Of a DNA stretch of 64,000 bases, positions 44,879 through 53,762 are shown piece after piece; positions within the stretch are counted from its first letter, which is position 1, and each line of letters opens with the position of its first letter. The position numbers and the translations under genes were made by a program. The DNA lies in assembly GCA_965279135.1 (NCBI GenBank), contig OZ257133.1, positions 3,224,001 to 3,288,000 of the forward strand, read 5' to 3'. Source of the DNA: Croceimicrobium sp965279135 (lineage in GTDB: Bacteria > Bacteroidota > Bacteroidia > Flavobacteriales > Schleiferiaceae). A model generated the notes under the pieces. It ran no database searches and was not told the DNA's origin. It saw nothing but the letters and a program-made list of their open reading frames with translations.

Positions 44879-46114
44879 CTATTGAATTTTAATTAGGCCA
44901 GTCATTAAGCGTGGGAGAAGGATGTCCCTCGCTTCCTTTAAGGCGCTATTTTGTTTTAAGAGGTTTTCGGTCATGTCTATCAACCCTTTGGTTTTTTGGT
45001 GGAATCCCTTTCGAGTTTCTGCAGCAGGCCAGACAATAGGTATAGTTTTAAAGTTACCTCGAGAAATCTCCAAAAATGTTGTTCCAGAAGCGAAATTCAT
45101 AAAAAGTGGCACGTTCCATTTAAAGTTGAACAGCAAGAATTCTTTATCTTCCAACTGATGTGGCGTGATGTTTATAAACCCCTGATTGGTACAAAACGAC
45201 TTCCCTATAAGTCCAAAAAGTCCGATTGTCGCTCGACTAGTCATCATAAAAGAGTCTGGTCCTAAAAGTTTCGCTGAGCTTTTTTGTAATCCAGCATCAG
45301 TTATATGGTTCGTACTGTCCAGCTGAACAAGGGAGTTTGATTTTGATAAGTCTGTTGGGGAAAACCAAATAATTTCACCCCCGTCCCAATAACTTGGGTT
45401 GGCTTTTGATGGTGTCCCGCCACCACTAACTGTACAAATGGAACCGATCGTTTTAGTTTTCCACCCCTCCGGCACTCCACTCTCCTCATCAATTTTCACA
45501 TTCTCATGCCCTGGAAAACGCATCCGTATAAACCATTCTTCATACATCAATTGCGCTTTTTCTTCTAGCAGTTTAATGCGCTTGAGGTTGTTCTCGATAA
45601 GGTCGTCGTATGCAGAAAGGATAGAGGCGATTTTGCGTTGGGTGGGGAGAGGGGGAAGGTTTACCTTGGTTCCTTCAATTTTATAGATCCCAAGTTTAGG
45701 TTGTGCCGCACCAGCCGCAATTAGCTCAAAATATGAACGGATGTGTTCACTCTGAAGTAAGAACTTTAAAAATAAGGGGGTTAGATGATCTATATCTGCC
45801 GTGATTTTTACCGCATTCTCTGTTAAATTCGCCCCATCAAATTCGTTTGTCACCAATGCTGTTTCGCCAATTGTCCCTGCAATTGTTAAAACAACCTGGC
45901 CCTCATTTACAATATATCTCGAAATGTGTTCATGAGCTTTATCGGAGATATAGACAGGATTCTCAAAATTTATTTTACCATTTTTCACATCTCTTGCCCT
46001 AATGTAGGGGTGTGAAGTTTTTGTTTCAATTAAGCTAAACCCCTTGGGCAATCTTTTACCTCCTTGTATTTTACATATTCTACCAAGCTCAATTAACTGC
46101 CATTTATTAATCAT
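44879..46114 (-). CDS. hsdS: Type I restriction specificity subunit
   Basis: A 411-aa subunit with two target-recognition domains: TRD1 about residues 1-155 and TRD2 about 215-375. Each is followed by a conserved helical repeat (IASILSAYDDLIENNLKRIKLL in the centre; ENLLKQNSALKEARDILLP at the end). Its start overlaps the hsdM stop by 4 bp. The recognition sequence cannot be read from the protein. The two half-repeats are similar, as is normal. Confidence 0.92.
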   Translation of the reverse strand: MINKWQLIELGRICKIQGGKRLPKGFSLIETKTSHPYIRARDVKNGKINFENPVYISDKAHEHISRYIVNEGQVVLTIAGTIGETALVTNEFDGANLTENAVKITADIDHLTPLFLKFLLQSEHIRSYFELIAAGAAQPKLGIYKIEGTKVNLPPLPTQRKIASILSAYDDLIENNLKRIKLLEEKAQLMYEEWFIRMRFPGHENVKIDEESGVPEGWKTKTIGSICTVSGGGTPSKANPSYWDGGEIIWFSPTDLSKSNSLVQLDSTNHITDAGLQKSSAKLLGPDSFMMTSRATIGLFGLIGKSFCTNQGFINITPHQLEDKEFLLFNFKWNVPLFMNFASGTTFLEISRGNFKTIPIVWPAAETRKGFHQKTKGLIDMTENLLKQNSALKEARDILLPRLMTGLIKIQ

Positions 46115-47694
46115 ATATTACTTGATTGAATTTTGTTCATCAATTTCGTGGCCTCGCCATTTAAGGCAGCAAGTTCTTCATGAAGCTCTCTGATGCGCGT
46201 CTTATAATCGAAATCCATATCCACCTCAATACTCACCCCTACATATCTTCCAGGAGTTAAGCTATAATCTTGCTCAATAACCTCCTCATTATCCACAACC
46301 TTGCATAGGCCCTCTACATCTTCGTATTTTCCACTCGAGAAGTTTTCTTTAAACCAAATATTATCATCCTTAACCTCTAAGTCATCGCCACGGAAGGCGT
46401 TAATAATAGCGGTGAGTCCCTCCATTTGATCATCACTAAAGTCATTTACCGTGGAGCTTACTTTGCGATAAGTGTTGCGGGCATCAATCATGAGAATCTT
46501 ATCTAAATTCTCCTTTTTCTTACCCTTGTTGAAGAACCAAAGGTGACAAGGTAAACTGCGGGTATAAAAGAAATTATTGCTGATTGCCACAATGCACTCT
46601 ACATGGCCTGTCTCAATCAATTTTTGGCGGATGAGTTTTTCGCCATGTCCGGCATCTGTTGCGGATGAAGCCATTACAAAACCTGCTCGGCCCTTTTCAT
46701 TAAGGTAGCTATAGAAGTATTGCATGAAGAGGTAGTTGCCGTTGCTAATGGTGCCTTTTCCCGTTAAGGGAGCTCCAAAGGGCAGCCGTGGGTCTTCCGC
46801 TAAAAACTTGTTTTTCGCATCTACACGGTCCACGTTGAAAGGAGGATTGGCCATCACGAAATCGCATTTCCCGACTAGATCATGAGGGTCAGTATAAAAG
46901 CTATTTCCCTCAATTACCTTCCCCTCAATCCCATGAATGGCCAGGTTCATCTTGGCTAGCTTGGCGTTATTACTTTTTAGCTCAGTACCGTAAATAGTGA
47001 TTGCTTCATTTATACTTCTATTCGGAGAATGATCATTAATGAAATGCGCAGTCTGCACAAACATTCCACCTGATCCACAAGCTGGGTCATGAATTACGCC
47101 ATGATTAGGTTGGATGAAGTTTACTATGAGATTTACTAGGGAGGGTGGTGTAAAGAATTCTCCACCCTCTTGGGCTCCTGCCCCTTGCATGGAAAATTTC
47201 ATGAGGAAAAACTCATAAATACGTCCAAATACATCGCCCTTGGCATTTCGAACTGCATCCTTATTGAAGACACGTACCAAATCCCTTAGCAGCTTATCAC
47301 CCAACTCTTGGTAGATTTTCGGTAAAATACCGGCTAAGTCTGGGTACTCAGCCTCAATGAGCTTCATGGCATTATTGATGGCTTCCGATATGTCTTCGCT
47401 TTCTGGTAAGGCAACGAGATACTCATACTTTGCTTTTTCAGGTAGCATAATCGCTCCCGCTGCTGTATAATCATCTTTTGTGGCTTCTCTTTTCTGGCCA
47501 GTACGGGGATTGACAGCAAGGTTTTTCGCTATTTCGGCTTTCGCGTTTTCATAGCGATTTTGTGCGAACCTGAGCAGTACCAATCCAAGGACCGGATCCT
47601 TGTATTCTGCGGCGGTTAATTTCGAATTCCCTCTAAGTTCGTCGGCTGCTTCCCAGAGGTCCTTTTCGAGGTCGCGTATTTCTTGTTGGGTCAT
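46111..47694 (-). CDS. hsdM: Type I restriction adenine methyltransferase
   Basis: A 527-aa gamma-class N6-adenine methyltransferase. The SAM motif is DPACGSGGMF (203-212) and the catalytic motif is NPPF (283-286). The HsdM N-terminal helical domain begins at DLWEAADELRG. It methylates the recognition site and provides the scaffold for HsdS/HsdR. First enzyme gene of the array; upstream is the coiled-coil gene. Confidence 0.95.
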   Translation of the reverse strand: MTQQEIRDLEKDLWEAADELRGNSKLTAAEYKDPVLGLVLLRFAQNRYENAKAEIAKNLAVNPRTGQKREATKDDYTAAGAIMLPEKAKYEYLVALPESEDISEAINNAMKLIEAEYPDLAGILPKIYQELGDKLLRDLVRVFNKDAVRNAKGDVFGRIYEFFLMKFSMQGAGAQEGGEFFTPPSLVNLIVNFIQPNHGVIHDPACGSGGMFVQTAHFINDHSPNRSINEAITIYGTELKSNNAKLAKMNLAIHGIEGKVIEGNSFYTDPHDLVGKCDFVMANPPFNVDRVDAKNKFLAEDPRLPFGAPLTGKGTISNGNYLFMQYFYSYLNEKGRAGFVMASSATDAGHGEKLIRQKLIETGHVECIVAISNNFFYTRSLPCHLWFFNKGKKKENLDKILMIDARNTYRKVSSTVNDFSDDQMEGLTAIINAFRGDDLEVKDDNIWFKENFSSGKYEDVEGLCKVVDNEEVIEQDYSLTPGRYVGVSIEVDMDFDYKTRIRELHEELAALNGEATKLMNKIQSSNI

Positions 47695-47726
47695 TTTTGT
47701 TTTTTCATGTATTTTACATCAATCAC

Positions 47727-48272
47727 TCAGTTCGTGAATGAAGCTATGATTCTAGTTTTAAAGCCTTGGAAATAGTCGCGAAGTACCACATAGTTTATTT
47801 TATCAGTTTCTCTTAAAACTCCTATTTCGGAGTTTAGAAATTCACTAAGCTCGCTGATCTCTACTGAATTTTCAATTCTGTACGTGTAAACAAGATTGCT
47901 TGGGCTATGGTGGCCAAACGGTTCGTCTTGAATCAGGTACTCCATATCTCTGATAATCATCGAGAATAGATAGTTTTTTAAAATCAGTCGCTGGTTCCTG
48001 TCAACTCTTAAACCCTCTTTGGCTTTGCTCATTTCTAAAACATAAGCCTCTAGTTGAGAGATCATAGTTTTTCTCGCTCGTTGGCTAAATGTTTTATCTT
48101 CAATCTCAATAAGTCTTCCTTCTATTTCACCAATTTGATCTTCTATTTTCAATAAGGTGGCTTTTAATTCTGATTTTCGAAGGGTATTGTCTTCTATGGA
48201 ATATTGAATAGAGAAGTTATCCCTATCTACTTCAAGTTCCAAAAGTGTTTTCAATAAGTCTAGTTCATTCAT
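47727..48272 (-). CDS. Coiled-coil protein upstream of hsdM, function unknown
   Basis: I use the ATG at 48272 (MNELDLLKTLLELEV…) instead of GTG 48293. The 181-aa protein has a coiled coil at about residues 5-80 (charged heptads) and a helical/strand C-terminal half (GHHSPSNLVYTYRIE). No domain is recognised. It lies 32 bp upstream of hsdM on the same strand and could be an accessory, control or anti-anti-restriction component. Confidence 0.55.
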   Translation of the reverse strand: MNELDLLKTLLELEVDRDNFSIQYSIEDNTLRKSELKATLLKIEDQIGEIEGRLIEIEDKTFSQRARKTMISQLEAYVLEMSKAKEGLRVDRNQRLILKNYLFSMIIRDMEYLIQDEPFGHHSPSNLVYTYRIENSVEISELSEFLNSEIGVLRETDKINYVVLRDYFQGFKTRIIASFTN

Positions 48273-48437
48273 GTTTATCAGGATATTATACACGTTTTAA
48301 CATACGATGTCCCTTTAAAAAATATCTAACCTAAATGTGATTGTTGCAAAGCGAGGTGGATGAATTCTGGTTGTCTAATTTACATTTTACCGCCTAGTTG
48401 ATATAATTTTATATAGTTCGTTTTAACTTAACCGGAT

Positions 48438-49217
48438 ATGACAAGAGTCTTATCAGCATATAGATTTGTTCGAATACTTGAAGGAGGTACCACCAAGCCA
48501 TGGTTGTTAGAAGTTGAGACGGAAGAAGGGAATCTGATTCAAGCGGTGGTTAAAGTGTTTAAACCTGATCAACTAGTGCAAAAATCCTATACTGGCCATG
48601 AGTATCTTGGTGCTTGGTTAGCACAGGAATTGAATTTAAGTACACCTGAGTTTTTCTTGGTTAGATTAAGCAACTCGTTTATTAAGGATTTGCCTTTTGC
48701 TGCTAATTTGAAGATAGATGAGAACGGAGAGGCAATTTTATTTGGTAACAAATACTTGGAGGGTTCAGCAATTTATTCACACACCCTATTATTGAGGCAC
48801 CTTAATAAAGATGATATTGCTGCTATTTTGGCGTTTGATATGTTAATATCGAATACCGATAGACGTCGAGGGAAACCAAATATGTTGATGACTAAGAAAC
48901 AATTTTACCTTATTGACCATGAGCTTGCTTTTGGCTCAACTCCACCAAGTTTGAATAATTTGCCGCATTTAGTAAATGGTCATATACTTTTCGATCATGC
49001 AAGGAAGCTATTTAGACAAAAGGGCAAAGGTGTTTTTGATTTTTTCAGTTTTTCTTTAGAAAATCTTTCAGACCTTAAATTAAGAAAAACATTTTCTAGA
49101 CTTCAAGAATTGGACCTGTTGACTGAAGAGGAAACCAACCACTGGGTTGACTTTATCCTTTCAACCAAAGCAAATACCAAAGAAATGATAAATTTGTTAT
49201 CCAACCATTTGAAATGA
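48438..49217 (+). CDS. HipA_2-like Ser/Thr kinase-fold protein
   Basis: A 259-aa single-domain relative of HipA. It has the kinase core (GGTTKPWLLEVETEEG near the N-terminus, VVKVFKPD as the Lys strand, FDMLISNTDRRRGKPNMLM as the catalytic HxD-like/N loop, YLIDHELAFG as the metal loop). It lacks the HipA N-terminal lobe. It is followed directly by a DUF3037 gene (4-bp overlap), a pair seen together in many genomes. The role may be a toxin-like or defence-linked kinase; the substrate is unknown. Confidence 0.78.
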   Translation: MTRVLSAYRFVRILEGGTTKPWLLEVETEEGNLIQAVVKVFKPDQLVQKSYTGHEYLGAWLAQELNLSTPEFFLVRLSNSFIKDLPFAANLKIDENGEAILFGNKYLEGSAIYSHTLLLRHLNKDDIAAILAFDMLISNTDRRRGKPNMLMTKKQFYLIDHELAFGSTPPSLNNLPHLVNGHILFDHARKLFRQKGKGVFDFFSFSLENLSDLKLRKTFSRLQELDLLTEEETNHWVDFILSTKANTKEMINLLSNHLK

Positions 49218-50068
49218 AGGAGGAGTTTTACTTTAGTATCCTGAAATTCAGGTATAATCAACTCATAGAGGAGTCTCTAAATGTGGGTCTGATATTTTAT
49301 TTTCCAAATTCCTCTCAAATTGCTTTTAGGGGGACTAAAGATCTTAGGCGTATTAAAAAGGCTTATTTGGATGTTGATTTGGCAAACATTAAAATGTATC
49401 TCGGCTCATTCGATTCTAAAGCTAAAGCTATCTCTAAGAAGGCATTCAGTTATGCTAGGGAACCGGAGGTCTTAATAAATGAGCACTTTCTAGTTCAAAA
49501 TGGATCATCCTTGGCTTTTGATAAGGTTAAGAGGGCTCCAATATGGCGGGATTATAAACGGACAATTGATCATTTTACGAGCATCTATTTAATAGATAAG
49601 GTTCCTAGTGTTAAGGAGTCTAAAAGGCACGATGAAAGCCATTTGAGAGCCTCTTTTCATGGTTTATTGAATAAAACAGCTGGCGAAAGGGATTGGTCGA
49701 AATTAATTAGGAGGGACAAAAGGCAGTTAAAGAGCACAAGGGTGAACATCCAAGTAAATGAGTTTTGGCAAAACGGAACAACAAATTTGATTAAACCATT
49801 TGCGCTGGATTTAGATACATCTGAGGGCATTGAGCAAAAGTCGTTTGCTTTTGCAAAGAAAGTGGATCTTATTGGCTCAACTCTCTACGTAGATCGTTCC
49901 CGTTTGGATTTATTAGTCTCAAAACCTTCAAAGTCAAAGCTGATCGAAACCTACAATGTCGCTATTAACGTTTTAAATGAAGCGCAAGGCCCTATTAGGT
50001 TGGTGCCAGAAGAGCAACTCTCTGATTACATATCAGAAATTTGGGCTTCTGCAAAAGAGTTGGACTAA
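49214..50068 (+). CDS. DUF3037-like protein
   Basis: A 284-aa protein starting FYFSILKFRYNQLIEESLNVGLIFYF, the DUF3037 hallmark (N-terminal 'SVLRYVPNxxxxExINVGVIL'-like strand pattern). It overlaps the HipA_2-like gene by 4 bp and so is translationally coupled. Probably the partner (regulator or substrate) of the kinase; not shown by the sequence. Confidence 0.75.
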   Translation: MKEEFYFSILKFRYNQLIEESLNVGLIFYFPNSSQIAFRGTKDLRRIKKAYLDVDLANIKMYLGSFDSKAKAISKKAFSYAREPEVLINEHFLVQNGSSLAFDKVKRAPIWRDYKRTIDHFTSIYLIDKVPSVKESKRHDESHLRASFHGLLNKTAGERDWSKLIRRDKRQLKSTRVNIQVNEFWQNGTTNLIKPFALDLDTSEGIEQKSFAFAKKVDLIGSTLYVDRSRLDLLVSKPSKSKLIETYNVAINVLNEAQGPIRLVPEEQLSDYISEIWASAKELD

Positions 50069-50669
50069 TAGATGAGTTCAAAAACTTGGTAAAGTTTTAG
50101 TTTACTTACGGCGTTCTTTACTAATATTTAAGTTACATCTCAACTCCTAGTCATTCTTGTAAACAGAATAATAATCAGATATTTCTCCTGTTTCAATTGC
50201 TTGATCTTTTCTTAGTTTTCAGTAGCTATTACGAGACCCCGGTTCTAGAAAAAGGGTAAGGTGTTGTTCGTTATCTACGAATTCATGGGATATTTCATAA
50301 ATGCGAAAATAGATCGTTCCAAGAGTCTCATAGCAAAAGGGTAAATGGATGGTTTCACCTTGTCGAGATAGCGTTCAAAGGGCTAGTAATTGACATGTTT
50401 TGTGGACTGTTAGAGCTTTAATATTGCCATAAGGAAGCGATTTAATCTAATTAAGATTTATGAATAAAGGGGCTATCACAGTGATAATATGAAATAAATA
50501 CCAAGTATTGTGTTTTAATTTTAAAAAATTTATACTTTAGTTTTAGAAGGGTTTTCTCTATGTTTACCTATTGATTATGTTGCCTTTGGTGCTTGAGAAC
50601 CTGATGATAAATCGATTAACCATAAGAATTATACTTCGCTTGAATAGATTGTTTTAAAATCCAAAATCT
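50069..50669. other. AT-rich intergenic region with one gene remnant
   Basis: No intact gene. A minus-strand remnant is listed separately (50147-50374). The right third (50400-50660) is AT-rich and I see no ORF; it probably holds the promoter of the LpxR-like gene. Confidence 0.5.
50147..50374 (-). pseudogene. Remnant of a gene with an in-frame TGA (unknown function)
   Basis: On the minus strand a frame reads TLSRQGETIHLPFCYETLGT, then FVDNEQHLTLFLEPGSRNSY, a TGA, and in the same frame KLRKDQAIETGEISDYYS to a TAG at 50147. A Trp to stop change (TGG to TGA) is the simplest explanation. The upstream end also runs into a stop. No family is recognised. Confidence 0.4.
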
Positions 50670-51791
50670 GTGAAATTTTTAAAGTACTTGATTGTCCTAG
50701 TTATTCCTGTTTTAACTAAAGCACAGTCTACTTCAAATGAAAGAAGAGACGGATGTGTCGTATCACTAACAACCGATCAGGATTTCTTTTATTTCAGTAA
50801 AGAGCGCAATGAAGATAGAAACTATACCATGGGTTTTTCACTTGAGGTATCGCATGATGCGATAAAGAATTGGTACACTCATGTCCCCCTCGACCTTATT
50901 AAAAGGTTTGGGGAAAGGCATTCCGAGGTAATAAGAAGCTCATCGCTATATGCGAGCAATGTGGGCATTCTCGGCACTGCTTTCACTCCGGAAAAACTTG
51001 ATACTAATGCTGTGGTTTTTGGAGATCGGCCCTATGCCTTTTTTTTGGGGCTAACAACAAGGAATGTCATGCTGTACATAACTGATTCGGAAAGGCATGT
51101 ATATCAAAGTATTGGTATAAATTATGGTGTTTTTGGAACACACGTTGGCAAGGTTGTTCAGTCTTGCATCCATAGTACCGAGTGGAACACTAGACCAGTG
51201 CCGGAGGGTTGGTCTAACCAAATCGGAGATGGCGGTAGTTTTACAATGCTTTTAGACTACAATCAGTTTAGGACGTTTAGAAAGTTGAAAGATGTTGGAT
51301 TAAACTTAACTTCAAAATATGCTGCGGACGGTGGTTGGACCTGGGGAGCGTCGGCAGGATACTACAATAGAGTATATGCTGGTATTGGTGGGCGGATCGG
51401 GAAAATTGACGTGGAGCGTGTTTATGATTGGTTTAACGCCTTTACTTCTCTGGGAAGTGCTGCTTATCAAGGTGAAGGGTCAAGTGGGAAATCGCGACAT
51501 GAGTACTTCTTAATAGGCCAATTAAATGGAACTTTCATGCTAAGAAATTCTATGTTGGAAGGAAGAATGTTTCAGGATGACATTTATGTATTACCGTCTG
51601 AATGGACTAATCCGTTCATTGGTGAAGTCGTATTTGGTGTAGGATACTCTTATAAATATCTAAGGAACTCTCGAGTTAAGGGATTGTCACTTATATATAA
51701 AAACACGATACGTTTACCTGAATTTAACTCAGGTATTATCGAGGTAAGGAACCATTACTTTGGGTCGGCTGGTATTATTGCTTCATTTTGA
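50670..51791 (+). CDS. LpxR-like lipid A deacylase (DUF2219)
   Basis: A 373-aa outer-membrane protein from a GTG start with signal peptide (…VIPVLTKAQ). The motif TTDQDFFYFSKERNEDRNYTMGFS (N-x-D-like active-site region) and DRPYA (about residue 120) are typical of LpxR/DUF2219 3'-acyloxyacyl hydrolases. It removes acyl chains from lipid A in the outer leaflet. It is followed 9 bp later by a metalloprotease gene. It is out of place in a defence island, which fits a mobile cargo. Confidence 0.75.
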   Translation: MKFLKYLIVLVIPVLTKAQSTSNERRDGCVVSLTTDQDFFYFSKERNEDRNYTMGFSLEVSHDAIKNWYTHVPLDLIKRFGERHSEVIRSSSLYASNVGILGTAFTPEKLDTNAVVFGDRPYAFFLGLTTRNVMLYITDSERHVYQSIGINYGVFGTHVGKVVQSCIHSTEWNTRPVPEGWSNQIGDGGSFTMLLDYNQFRTFRKLKDVGLNLTSKYAADGGWTWGASAGYYNRVYAGIGGRIGKIDVERVYDWFNAFTSLGSAAYQGEGSSGKSRHEYFLIGQLNGTFMLRNSMLEGRMFQDDIYVLPSEWTNPFIGEVVFGVGYSYKYLRNSRVKGLSLIYKNTIRLPEFNSGIIEVRNHYFGSAGIIASF

Positions 51792-51800
51792 TAACCAACC

Positions 51801-52307
51801 ATGGTAGCTCCAAGTAACTTTAAGGTAAGGGTGAACTGGAATGAAAGTGCTGGTTATAAGAACAAGGACCTTCACACGGCCAAGGTTGCTATTACCCTGC
51901 TAAATTCGGTAATGCGAAGTACGGAATTTGCAGAATCTATAATCCAGTATAGAAATGGGGAACACATACCATTATTTGCCAATAATCAAGGTTTGGATAA
52001 TTATGAGGTTCTAAAGAGAATTTATGCCGCAAAGGAAATTGGTACAGAACCAGATTATGTGGCTAACTTGGTATTAATTCTGCGAAATGGATCGGGGCCA
52101 AGCCTAGAAACTATAGGTATGTTTCAAGATGGAAAAATCTTCACTTATAAACCAAGGTTTAGGGAAATGACCATAGCCGAGATTGCAGGACACTATGTCC
52201 ATGAATGGTGTCATGCTCTTGGTTTTGAACATCCAACTAATTCGGAGCATAGCGTCCCATATGCCGTTGGGAGAATAACTACCGATCTGCTTGCAGACTT
52301 GGTGTAA
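51801..52307 (+). CDS. Leaderless HExxHxxGxxH zinc metalloprotease
   Basis: A 168-aa protein with the metzincin zinc motif HEWCHALGFEH (H134, E135, H138, G141, H144). It has no signal peptide and no obvious Met-turn after the motif, and it is short for the family. It directly follows the LpxR-like gene (9-bp gap). It may be a small intracellular or non-classically exported protease. Substrate unknown. Confidence 0.7.
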   Translation: MVAPSNFKVRVNWNESAGYKNKDLHTAKVAITLLNSVMRSTEFAESIIQYRNGEHIPLFANNQGLDNYEVLKRIYAAKEIGTEPDYVANLVLILRNGSGPSLETIGMFQDGKIFTYKPRFREMTIAEIAGHYVHEWCHALGFEHPTNSEHSVPYAVGRITTDLLADLV

Positions 52308-52335
52308 ATGGATCGGAGATAAAAGCCTTCTTTAT

Positions 52336-53493
52336 CTACCTAAAGGTATATAATCTTGCTACTAGATCATCGAAAGAAGGATTCTCGACATAAGCACGAA
52401 GGTTATGAATATTCTGCTGCAAATTATTGTTGGTATAAGAAAAATCTAAAAACATGGGGATGTTCAATTTTCCGTGTTCCTCTTCGAAAAGGCTCTTAAC
52501 CGAATCATGCTCACTCTTTAGGCATCCAAGTGAAGTTGAACCTAATCCTGTTTTTACCCCAAATTCACCTAAAACATTATACTTCGTTAGGGCGGGGTCA
52601 AAAATATTGAGCGTAATTGTGAATTGATAATTATCATTCTCACGAATGATTTCAGGGTTGCGAATAGCGTAATCTTTAAAACTACTTACCCCAGGAATAG
52701 CAGGCGCTATTAAAGCCACCCGGATCAGACTAGAAGGAGTTTTATATTCCTCCAAGTCTAATTTATTTATATATAAATCCTGGAATTCACTTTTGTCTTT
52801 TTTTGAAATCTTTGATGTTTGACTAAAAAGTGCGGTACATATGACATTTGCGCCCGTGCTGTGAGCGATAACATTAATATCATCTTTTTGAAGCGAGGAC
52901 AATACCTTTCTCAATTCTAAGCCTACTAGGTAAGAATGAGCCTGAGCATTATCCCAAACCTTTGCAGCATTCAGTTTTGTCCAGGTTAATCCATCCCAGT
53001 ATACTTCAATAAAATGGTGTCTGGTATTGGGAGTCTTGGATTTTATAACGTTTTCTACATTGGCATAGCTTGAATTGGCAAACTCGAATCTATTGCGAAA
53101 GCCGTGAATGAGAAATGTAAATTCATCAGCTTCAATAGCTTTTAGGTTTCTAACTATTTCTTTTAGAGTCACATCTTGAAGGGTTCCAAAGTATTTCTGG
53201 AAGTTTTCATCATTTAATTCTTCATTCACAGTCACATTGTAACTTTCTAGATTATCTTCTAGAATTTCCAGATTGTTCCTATAATATAACTCTAAAGAGG
53301 AATAGTTTTTTTTCAATAATAAATTATCAACGGGTAAATTTGGATAGATTTTACCATATCGATCATAGAAAATTCTGGTAGTCCCTTTTGATGCATTTTG
53401 CTGATTAGAATGCTCTCCGAACTGGACATAATGATCCTTAATGAAGGAACAACTAGTCATTGTTATAGCGAGGAGGTAAATGAAATATTTCAT
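52336..53493 (-). CDS. Lipoprotein alpha/beta-hydrolase (DUF900-like)
   Basis: A 385-aa lipoprotein (…LAITMTSCSF). The hydrolase fold has the HGF oxyanion segment (FLIHGFRNRF, about residue 145) and a serine in INVIAHSTGANV. DUF900-type proteins have this layout. The His of the triad could lie in SEHDSVKS. Substrate unknown. It is convergent with the metalloprotease gene. Confidence 0.75.
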   Translation of the reverse strand: MKYFIYLLAITMTSCSFIKDHYVQFGEHSNQQNASKGTTRIFYDRYGKIYPNLPVDNLLLKKNYSSLELYYRNNLEILEDNLESYNVTVNEELNDENFQKYFGTLQDVTLKEIVRNLKAIEADEFTFLIHGFRNRFEFANSSYANVENVIKSKTPNTRHHFIEVYWDGLTWTKLNAAKVWDNAQAHSYLVGLELRKVLSSLQKDDINVIAHSTGANVICTALFSQTSKISKKDKSEFQDLYINKLDLEEYKTPSSLIRVALIAPAIPGVSSFKDYAIRNPEIIRENDNYQFTITLNIFDPALTKYNVLGEFGVKTGLGSTSLGCLKSEHDSVKSLFEEEHGKLNIPMFLDFSYTNNNLQQNIHNLRAYVENPSFDDLVARLYTFR

Positions 53494-53762
53494 AAATAGT
53501 TTTCTTCAGGTATAATTCAAAAATAGCTAAGGAAACGAGAACTTGGTATTCATTACAGACTTTTAATGAGTAGTCTTCGATGCAATATGGGAAAGGATAG
53601 ACTCCGGTAGTTTCTGATTTATGTACATTGAGCCAGAATTAAGCGAAGCATTTTTAATGGAGAAATTTTCAGCTAATCATAAGTTATAATAAATAGAACA
53701 TGAATACTAGTTGTTAAGATTGATATTTCCGTCATGGCCCTTACTACATTACTACATGCCTC

